From Deltaproteobacteria bacterium (GTDB taxonomy: Bacteria > Desulfobacterota > Binatia > DP-6), in assembly GCA_005879245.1 (NCBI GenBank), contig VBLA01000003.1, positions 1 through 8,915 of the forward strand: DNA of 8,915 bases, read 5' to 3'. The notes below the pieces were generated by a model, which searched no databases, was not told where the DNA came from, and worked only from the letters and a program-made list of their open reading frames with translations. The position numbers and the translations under genes are program-made. Positions 1 through 5,588 of this stretch are shown here, in pieces (positions within the stretch are counted from its first letter, which is position 1; every line of letters begins with the position of its first letter).

Positions 1-578
1 CGCGCGCCTTCGATCCCTTCTTTACCACGAAGCCGGGCGGTACGGGCCTGGGTCTCAGCACCGTGGACCGCGTTGTCCGAGCGCACGGCGGCTCGGTCTT
101 TCTCGACTCCGAGCCGGGCAAGGGGACCTCGGTCTTCGTGTCGTTGCCGATCGCCTCTCCGGTTGAGGAGAAGCAGCCGGGGCCGGCCGGCCGGCCGTCG
201 CGCGGCGAACACACCGTCCTCGTCGTCGACGACCACCCCGCGGTGCGGGAGGCGACCGCGGAGCTACTCGGCGGCCAGGGCTACGTCGTCGAGACCGCCG
301 CCACGGTGGCGGACGCCCTCGCCGCGATCGAGCGCCGGCCCTTCGCGGCCGTCGTGACCGACGTGGGGCTCCCCGACCGGGCAGGCTGGGAGGTCGTGCG
401 GGCCGCGAAGCAACGCTCGCGGCAGACGCTCGTGGTGCTCGTGTCGGGTTGGGGCTCGCACTTCAGTCCCGAGGACGTGCGGGCCCGTGGCGTCGACCTC
501 GTACTCGTGAAACCGGTCGATCCCGACGAGCTGCTCTCCGCGATCGACCGGGGCGTCCGGAGCTCGACGGCCGCCTGA
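1..578 (+). CDS. Hybrid sensor histidine kinase, C-terminal part (ATPase end plus receiver domain)
   Basis: The reading frame is open from the left edge (first full codon at base 3), so the gene is truncated at its 5' end; the internal GTG at 63 is not its start. The first 20 visible residues contain FDPFFTTK and GTGLGLS, the F and G2 boxes of the HATPase_c fold of histidine kinases, and the fold closes with GTSVFVSLP near residue 49. A short Gly/Pro linker follows, then a complete receiver domain at about residues 70-188 of the visible part. The receiver has the acidic pair D76-D77, the phospho-acceptor D120 (TDVGLPD), S148 and the conserved lysine K170 (VKPVDP), so it should be phosphorylatable. 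The protein is therefore a hybrid kinase: it autophosphorylates on a histidine outside the window and passes phosphate to its own receiver. No output domain follows. The sensor input cannot be seen. It converges on the next gene, leaving 14 bp. Confidence 0.93.
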   Translation, partial: RAFDPFFTTKPGGTGLGLSTVDRVVRAHGGSVFLDSEPGKGTSVFVSLPIASPVEEKQPGPAGRPSRGEHTVLVVDDHPAVREATAELLGGQGYVVETAATVADALAAIERRPFAAVVTDVGLPDRAGWEVVRAAKQRSRQTLVVLVSGWGSHFSPEDVRARGVDLVLVKPVDPDELLSAIDRGVRSSTAA

Positions 579-592
579 GAGCGCCGGCGGCG

Positions 593-3340
593 CTACTTGC
601 CGCGCCCGCCGAGCGCGCGGACCTTCTGCTGTCGCTCGGGAGGCGGCGCCTCGCTGCGCGCGAGCACGGTACCGAGCAGTCGATCGAGCGGGAGCGCCCG
701 TCCGGCATGCGCCGGGTCGGCGAGAACGGCCGCGAACGCCGTCGCGGGATCCTCCGTCCCAGGCACGAGCACCGTGATGGGCAGCGGATCCACCGCACCG
801 AGCCCGGCCACGATCACGTAGCCTTCCCGCCGGGGAAGGTCGAGATCGACCACCATCACCTCCGGCCGCACCACGCCCACCAGCTCGCTCGCCTGCTTGC
901 CGTCCCAGGCCATCGACACGGACATACCGCGGCGTGCGAGCGCCTGCCTCAGACTCATGAGCGCATCCACGTCCGCACCGGCCGTCACGACTCGGATGCC
1001 GCGTCCCGCGTGCGGGCCGAGCGCCTCGAGGATCGCATCGGGATCGAGCGGACGGCTGCTCGGCTCGACCATGCCGACGGGCAGCGCCCGGTCGATCGCG
1101 GGCACGGCCAGGCATCCCCAGACGCGGGTGCGCGAGCCGCTCGCACGTAGCGCAGCGAGCGCCTCGAGCGCGTTCGGGGCGGCGAGGTTGAGAACGATGC
1201 GGCTCGGTTCGACGCCGGCCAGCCGTTGAATCAGGTCCTCGCCGGGCGGGAACACGGCCACCTGGTGCCCGTCGAGGGAGATCGTCTCCCAGGTCGGGTC
1301 ACCGTCCACCACCACCACGAGCGGCCGCTGCTCGGCGAGCTCGCGCGCCCGCGTGCGCGCGCCGCCCGCGGGGGCCATGGTCACCACCCGCACCGGGTCG
1401 CTCCCCTGTGCGGCCAGCGCGAGCTCGGCCATTGCGCTCTCGAGCTCGGCGGCCAGCCGAGCTCGCTCCGCGCCCAGACGTTCGAGCTCGACTGCACGAG
1501 CCGCCGCCTCGGCGGTGCGCTCGGCCAGGGCCGTCTCGAGCGTCCCGATTGCCGCCTCGAGACGGCTCCGCTCGGCCGTCTCGCGGGCCACCGCCTCGCG
1601 CAGCCGCGCCTCCGCCGCCGCACGCGTACCCGTCTCCCCGTCGCGCCGCTCGCTCTCCGCCTCCGCCGCCCCGAGCGCCGCCTGCAGGCGATCGCGCTCG
1701 GCCGTCACCGCCTCCAGCCGCGCTGTCCGCGCGCGCGCTTCCGCCGCGTCCTCCCGCACCGCATCGGCGAGGCGGTCGCGCTCGTCGCGCACGGCCACCA
1801 TCTCCCGATCGAGGGCCTCGAGCCGCCTCGCGTTCTCGCTCGCGCGGGCGCGCGCCTCCTCGAGCCGTGCTTCCAGCCGCTCCTGTTCGACCGCGACCGC
1901 TCGCGCCGCGGCTTCGAGCTGCTCGATGTCCGCTCGCCCACGGGTGGCTTCGTCCTCGAGCGCCTCGACGATCGCCCGGGCGCTGTCGAGCGCGGCACGC
2001 ACGTCCGAGGTCTCCGCCGCGAGCGTGGAGTGTGCCTCTTCCGTAGCCCGGACCGCCGCGCGGGCGGCGAAGAGTTCGGACATGCCAGGCTCGGCGCGCA
2101 CGGTCGCGGCATGGAGCTCTTCCCGCAAACGCTGCTCACGCGACACCGTCGCCCGGAGCTCGCTCGCCACGCGCTCGAGCTCCCGGTCGCGCTCGCGCGA
2201 GAGATCCCGCTCGCGTGCCGCCTCCGCCTCAGCCCGGGTGAGACGCGCCACCAGCCGCTCGACCTCGGCGTGCCGCTCGCCGAGGAGTGCCGCGGCATCC
2301 GCAGCTCCGCTGGCCGCCGCCTGCCGTGCGACCTCGAGCTCGGCGCGCGCCACGGAGACCGCCCGCTCGGCTTCCGCGCGCGCATGCCGATCGGCAATCT
2401 CGCTGCGCGTCTGCACCGTCCGCTCGGCGGCCTGTGCCTCGAGCGATGCCGCGAGCCGGGCGCGCTCCTGCTCGGCTGCGGCGAGCGCGGCCGTGAGCGC
2501 GTCGATCCGCTCCGCGTCTCGCCGGGCCCCTTGCAGGTCGGTGGCGAGGCGCGCCTGCTCGTCGGCGGCCGCTTCCAGCGCATTCTGTAGGCGTTCCCGC
2601 TCGGCGCGCAGGCCGGCGAGCTCCTCGCGCACGCGCGTCCGCTCCGCGAGGTGGGCCGCGGTCTCTACCTGGAGCCGCTCCCGTTCGGCAACCACAGCCG
2701 AGAGCTCCCCCGCCACGGCCGGCGAGGCGACCCGTGGGAGGGGAACGACCGGGTTCTCCTCGTCCGCGCCCGCGCGGCGACGGACCGCCTCGATGATCCG
2801 CGCGAGCTCGCGGAGCGGCCGCTCGAGCGAGCGCACGTCGCGCTCGCCGAACGAGCGAGGCGCAACCGCGACGAGCACCAGACTCCCGAGCGGCGCAACG
2901 CCGGCGTAGAGCGGAATGCAGGCCACGGTGCGCACCGCGGAGATCGGGTCGACCAGCCGCGGCACGTAGCGGTTCCGCGCCGCACTCTCGATCAGATAGG
3001 CGCGGCGATTGAGCAGCCCGTGAAGCGGCATGTCCCAGGCCGTTGGGTCCCCGTGCCGCACGCTCCGCAACCGCTGGCAGCCCTCGTCCGACAGCCCGAC
3101 CTCCGCCGCGAGTCGCAGCAAGGCATGTCGCTGGTCGAAGAGGCAGATCGCTCCGGCCCGCGCCGTGCTCGTCTCGAGAATGGCACGGAGCGCCGGCTCG
3201 AGCGCATCCTCGGGCGCGGTGGCCGCCGCTGCGATCTCCTGCAGCTGCTCGCTGAGCGTTACCCGGGGGCGGGGGGTCGGCGCAGGGAAGGCGGTCGCCG
3301 TCCCGGCCCGTAGCCGTCGCGCTCTGCGGAAGAGAGACAT
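593..3340 (-). CDS. GAF domain / long coiled-coil / tandem degenerate receiver protein
   Basis: This is a 915-residue cytoplasmic protein with no signal peptide or membrane segment. Residues 1-27 are basic and proline-rich. Residues about 30-187 read as a GAF domain (AGAICLFD, VACIPLYAG, GSLVLVAVAPRSFGERD). Residues about 207-645 are an almost unbroken Ala/Glu/Arg/Leu heptad coiled coil with no catalytic motif. Two receiver-like folds end the protein. The first (about 673-775) starts VVVVDGDP, has N718 at the usual phospho-Asp position and R763 in place of the conserved lysine. The second (about 781-893) keeps the phospho-acceptor-like D832 (VVDLDLP) but has lost the acidic pair, the Thr/Ser switch (V859) and the lysine (L883). 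I infer a signalling scaffold or sensor in which GAF input is coupled to pseudo-receiver interactions; a kinase or output function is not visible. The ATG at 3340 was chosen because the GAF domain follows directly; it has no good Shine-Dalgarno, and the frame stays open upstream only through GC bias. Confidence 0.85.
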   Translation of the reverse strand: MSLFRRARRLRAGTATAFPAPTPRPRVTLSEQLQEIAAAATAPEDALEPALRAILETSTARAGAICLFDQRHALLRLAAEVGLSDEGCQRLRSVRHGDPTAWDMPLHGLLNRRAYLIESAARNRYVPRLVDPISAVRTVACIPLYAGVAPLGSLVLVAVAPRSFGERDVRSLERPLRELARIIEAVRRRAGADEENPVVPLPRVASPAVAGELSAVVAERERLQVETAAHLAERTRVREELAGLRAERERLQNALEAAADEQARLATDLQGARRDAERIDALTAALAAAEQERARLAASLEAQAAERTVQTRSEIADRHARAEAERAVSVARAELEVARQAAASGAADAAALLGERHAEVERLVARLTRAEAEAARERDLSRERDRELERVASELRATVSREQRLREELHAATVRAEPGMSELFAARAAVRATEEAHSTLAAETSDVRAALDSARAIVEALEDEATRGRADIEQLEAAARAVAVEQERLEARLEEARARASENARRLEALDREMVAVRDERDRLADAVREDAAEARARTARLEAVTAERDRLQAALGAAEAESERRDGETGTRAAAEARLREAVARETAERSRLEAAIGTLETALAERTAEAAARAVELERLGAERARLAAELESAMAELALAAQGSDPVRVVTMAPAGGARTRARELAEQRPLVVVVDGDPTWETISLDGHQVAVFPPGEDLIQRLAGVEPSRIVLNLAAPNALEALAALRASGSRTRVWGCLAVPAIDRALPVGMVEPSSRPLDPDAILEALGPHAGRGIRVVTAGADVDALMSLRQALARRGMSVSMAWDGKQASELVGVVRPEVMVVDLDLPRREGYVIVAGLGAVDPLPITVLVPGTEDPATAFAAVLADPAHAGRALPLDRLLGTVLARSEAPPPERQQKVRALGGRGK

Positions 3341-3348
3341 GCCCGGTG

Positions 3349-3364
3349 TGCAACGGTTGTGCCG
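3349..3364 (-). promoter_or_regulatory. Sigma-54-like -24/-12 promoter element
   Basis: On the minus strand this reads CGGCACAACCGTTGCA, matching the RpoN consensus (TGGCAC, five bases, TTGCA/T) at every position but the first, with the required GG-N10-GC spacing. It lies directly upstream of the GAF/coiled-coil gene in the correct orientation. The caution is geometry: the expected transcription start, about 12 bases past the -12 element, falls on or just inside the proposed ATG at 3340. The transcript would then be leaderless, the real start would lie downstream, or the match is accidental. Confidence 0.35.
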
Positions 3365-3372
3365 CGCCCAAG

Positions 3373-3409
3373 CATCGGCCCCACCAGGGTCAGAGGCCGA
3401 AAGCCGATG
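3373..3409. repeat. Inverted repeat, 7-bp arms, in the intergenic gap
   Basis: CATCGGC at 3373-3379 is perfectly complementary in reverse to GCCGATG at 3403-3409, separated by 23 bases. It sits in the 97-bp gap between the oxidoreductase stop and the GAF-protein start. It is followed by five A on the plus strand, so on the minus strand the T tract comes before the stem, not after it, which argues against an intrinsic terminator of the oxidoreductase. A regulator-binding dyad upstream of the GAF gene, or chance in GC-rich DNA, are the alternatives. Confidence 0.4.
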
Positions 3410-3437
3410 AAAAACAGACGCCGCCGTTACCGCCGCG

Positions 3438-4379
3438 TCAGCGAAAGGCGGGCAGCACGCGTTCCGCGAACAGGCGGGTGCTGCGGAGGTCGTCAACGCG
3501 GCCGAACATCCCGATGAAGCTGGTGACGCCCACTGCCACGTACTCGCGCACCCGCTCGACGACCTGCTCGGGCGTCCCGGCGAGCGCGCGCCCCGCCATC
3601 TCCGCGGGGGTCGTGCCCCAGGCCGCCGCCGTCCGCTCGAGACGCTTCGCCGCACGGTCGGCGTCCGCGTCGAGGATGACGGAGCCGAACCAGGACTTCT
3701 CGATCGCGGCGTAGGCGCGCCCCTCCGCCTCGCAGTGACGGCGGAGGACGTCGAGCTTCTGGCGGAACTCTCCCACCGTACCACCGTTGTTCCAGACGTT
3801 GGCGTGCCGGGCGACCAGCCGCAGGAGCACCCGCTCACCACCGCCCCCGATCAGGATGGGTGGGTGCGGCCGCTGCACCGGCTTCGGATTGCAGATGGCC
3901 TCGCGGAGGCGGTAGTAGCGTCCCTCGAACGAGGGACGCTCCTCGGTCCAGAGGAGCCTCTGCACGCGGAGCGCCTCGTCGAGCTGGCGCAGGCGCTCGC
4001 CGACGGACGGGAAGTCGTAGCCGTAGCCCTCGTACTCGCCCTGGTGCCAGCCGGCACCCATGCCGTGGATGAGCCGGCCCCCGGAGAGCACGTCGACCGT
4101 CGCTGCCATCTTCGCGACCAAGGCAGGTGAGCGGTACGAGTTGCAGCTGACGAGGATGCCGATACCGATGCGGCGCGTTTCGCGCGCCAGCGCGGCGAGG
4201 AGCGTCCAGCCCTCCATCTGCGGCTCGCTCTGCGGGCGGACGATCGGATAGAAGTGGTCGTCGAGCCAGACGGAGTCGAATCCAAGGGCATCCGCCTCGG
4301 ACCAGTGAACGGCGAGTGCCTCGTAGCTAACGCCCTCCTGCGGCGTCTGGATGCCGAAGCGGACGGCGGTGGCGGGCAT
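3438..4379 (-). CDS. LLM-class F420-dependent oxidoreductase
   Basis: This 313-residue protein is a luciferase-like monooxygenase (bacterial luciferase TIM barrel) of the F420-dependent type. Diagnostic stretches are the N-terminal strand RFGIQTPQ, the helix and strand around GFDSVWLDDHF (34-43), the block GMGAGWHQGEYEGYG (106-120) followed by FPSVGERLRQLDEAL, and PVQRPHPPILIGGGGE (167-182). These resemble the Rv1855c-type family (TIGR03560), whose length also fits. Such enzymes move hydride between F420 or FMN and a small organic substrate in the cytoplasm; the substrate cannot be read from the sequence. The ATG at 4379 is chosen because the conserved barrel begins six residues later; the AGG two bases before it is too close to be a good ribosome site. 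The frame stays open upstream to 6608, but that part is antisense to other genes. It lies upstream of, and codirectional with, the GAF-protein gene (97-bp gap), and diverges from the metallopeptidase gene. Confidence 0.92.
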   Translation of the reverse strand: MPATAVRFGIQTPQEGVSYEALAVHWSEADALGFDSVWLDDHFYPIVRPQSEPQMEGWTLLAALARETRRIGIGILVSCNSYRSPALVAKMAATVDVLSGGRLIHGMGAGWHQGEYEGYGYDFPSVGERLRQLDEALRVQRLLWTEERPSFEGRYYRLREAICNPKPVQRPHPPILIGGGGERVLLRLVARHANVWNNGGTVGEFRQKLDVLRRHCEAEGRAYAAIEKSWFGSVILDADADRAAKRLERTAAAWGTTPAEMAGRALAGTPEQVVERVREYVAVGVTSFIGMFGRVDDLRSTRLFAERVLPAFR

Positions 4380-4493
4380 GCCTGGCGCTACACGATCGAC
4401 GGCGGCGCCACAAGTTCCCCCAACGACCTGGTTGACAGCTGCGCGCGGTTCGCCTTCTCTGAGTGCCACGAGGCGCGTGACCGACCTCGCGAT

Positions 4494-4859
4494 ATGGAAA
4501 ACGCCGAATTCGAACGGCTGGTGGCCGAGGCGCTCGATGACATCCCCGCGGAGTTCGCCCGCCTGCTCGCGAACGTCACGGTGGTGGTCGAGGAGGAGCC
4601 TCCGCCGAGATTGCTCCTCGCGCTCGGGCTCGACCCGGCGCGCGAGTCGCTCTATGGCCTCTACCAAGGCGTCCCGCTCTCCCGGCGGCCGCACGACTTC
4701 GCCGGCCTTCCCGATCGGATCACGATCTTCGCCGGGCCGCTCCTGCGAAACTGCCCGACGCACGCTGCACTTCGCCAGCAGATCCGGAAAACCGTGGTGC
4801 ACGAGATCGCACACTTCTTCGGCCTCGACGAGCGGCGCGTGCGGGGCTTGGGATACTGA
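4494..4859 (+). CDS. Small zincin-like metallopeptidase family protein (PF06262 / COG3824 type)
   Basis: This 121-residue protein has the full layout of the minimal zincin family PF06262. An N-terminal helix (FERLVAEALDDIP) and strand (VTVVVEEEP) come first, then LYGLYQGVPLSRR, LPDRITIFAGPLLR, and the terminal zinc site HEIAHFFGLDERRVRGLGY. HEIAH supplies the two zinc histidines and the catalytic glutamate, and a downstream Asp is positioned as in the family. No signal peptide is visible, so it is likely cytoplasmic. The natural substrate of the family is not well defined, so proteolysis is family-based inference. The ATG at 4494 gives the usual family N-terminus. The frame is open back to 4254 but that part overlaps the divergent oxidoreductase, and no other start codon lies closer. 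The only purine-rich GAGG lies 20 bases upstream, so the ribosome site is weak. It is the first plus-strand gene after the divergent gap, with 57 bp before the TPR gene. Confidence 0.88.
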   Translation: MENAEFERLVAEALDDIPAEFARLLANVTVVVEEEPPPRLLLALGLDPARESLYGLYQGVPLSRRPHDFAGLPDRITIFAGPLLRNCPTHAALRQQIRKTVVHEIAHFFGLDERRVRGLGY

Positions 4860-4875
4860 GCTGGTCCCTGCGTGG

Positions 4876-4921
4876 TTGACTTCCCGCGAACAGGTTGGCA
4901 GGGTTACATTTTTTGTATGAT
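4876..4921 (+). promoter_or_regulatory. Possible promoter in an AT-richer patch before the TPR gene
   Basis: The gap between the metallopeptidase and TPR genes has one of the few AT-rich patches in the window (a T6 run at 4909-4914). TTGACT at 4876-4881 resembles a -35 box, but the nearest -10-like TTACAT (4904-4909) is 22 bp away. TTGGCA (4895-4900) and TATGAT (4916-4921) resemble a -35/-10 pair, but the spacer is only 15 bp and the -10 would overlap the ATG at 4917. Neither pair is standard, so this is a weak call. Confidence 0.2.
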
Positions 4922-5573
4922 GGGGGCTGTCCACCTCCGAGCGGCGTTGGCCGCACTCGTCGCGTGTTGCGTAGTCGCATCCGCCGGCCACGCTGCCGAG
5001 CGACCGGCCAGCGCCCTCGCCCGCGCAGGCCGCATCGAGTGCGAAAAGGGTCGCCGCGCCGAGTCGCGCGACGAGCGGGCGCAGCACTTCACGCGCGGGC
5101 GCGACCTCGCCGAGCAGGCGGTGGCGCTCGACGACCAGAGCGCGGCGGCCCACTTTGCGCTCTTCTGCAATCTCGGTGAGCTCATGCGGCTCGACGGGGA
5201 GAGCATCACCTCCGTCTTCGCGCTGCGGCGTCTCATCAGCGAGCTGGACCGGACGCTCGCGCTCGATCCCGGCAATACGGACGCGCTCGCGTCCAAGGGG
5301 ACGCTGCTCATCCGGCTCCCGCGCCTGCTCGGTGGCGACCCCCAGAGGGGCGAGCAGCTCCTCCGGCAGGTGATCGCGCAGGACCCGAACGCGGTCACCT
5401 CGCGGCTCACGCTGGCCAAGACGTGCGAGGCGCGTGGCGAGCGCGAGGAGGCGCTGGCCTTCGCGCGTCGCGCGCTGCAGGTGGCGCGCGCGCAGGGACG
5501 GGCCGACAAGGTTGCCGAGGCCCAGGCGACGCTCGCCGAACTGGGCGCGGCCAGCGTGGCGTCTCCGCGGTAG
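4917..5573 (+). CDS. Exported tetratricopeptide-repeat protein
   Basis: This 218-residue protein begins with a signal sequence: a short n-region with one Arg, then a hydrophobic run to about residue 23. It has plausible signal peptidase I sites at ASA (21-23) or GHA (24-26). LVAC (14-17) also matches a lipobox, so a lipoprotein is possible, though hydrophobic residues continue past that Cys. The mature part is helical TPR-like: one repeat about 60-92, another near 108-131 (LDRTLALDPGNTDALAS), then about 145-173 (LLRQVIAQDPNAVTSRLTLA) and a final helix pair to the end. The segment LIRLPRLLGGDPQRGEQLL resembles a loop seen in periplasmic TPR proteins linked to TRAP transporters (TatT-like); that similarity is from memory. 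The ATG at 4917 was chosen over the GTG at 4872 because it puts the signal peptide at the N-terminus; AGGG at 4900-4903 is 13 bases upstream. It ends 15 bp before the glpD-like gene, suggesting co-transcription. Partner and function are unknown. Confidence 0.8.
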   Translation: MMGAVHLRAALAALVACCVVASAGHAAERPASALARAGRIECEKGRRAESRDERAQHFTRGRDLAEQAVALDDQSAAAHFALFCNLGELMRLDGESITSVFALRRLISELDRTLALDPGNTDALASKGTLLIRLPRLLGGDPQRGEQLLRQVIAQDPNAVTSRLTLAKTCEARGEREEALAFARRALQVARAQGRADKVAEAQATLAELGAASVASPR

Positions 5574-5588
5574 GACCCGGCTCCGACG

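Noticed and set aside
1226..2909. Long plus-strand open frames over the coiled-coil region
   Set aside because: They are shadows of the Ala/Glu/Arg heptads, giving Arg/Ser/Ala or Arg/Leu-rich nonsense in the opposite strand.
3264..3286. G-rich tract as a second quadruplex
   Set aside because: It has only three well-formed runs of three or more plus a GG, and lies inside coding sequence, so it is weaker than the intergenic one.
3373..3440. Intrinsic terminator of the oxidoreductase gene
   Set aside because: The stem has a 23-base loop and the run of five T precedes it on the transcribed strand; nothing U-rich follows the stem.
3341..3841. N-terminal extension of about 167 residues on the GAF/coiled-coil protein
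   Set aside because: The translation is Arg/Ser/Pro-rich, antisense to the end of the oxidoreductase gene, and shows no domain; the basic MSLFRRARR start next to the GAF domain is more likely.
4432..4460. TTGACA at 4432-4437 as a -35 box of the metallopeptidase gene
   Set aside because: At 16-18 bp there is only TTCTCT or similar, with no acceptable -10 hexamer.
4872..4916. GTG at 4872 as the start of the TPR protein
   Set aside because: It would put 15 mostly polar residues ahead of a clear signal peptide and has no ribosome site; ATG 4917 is better.
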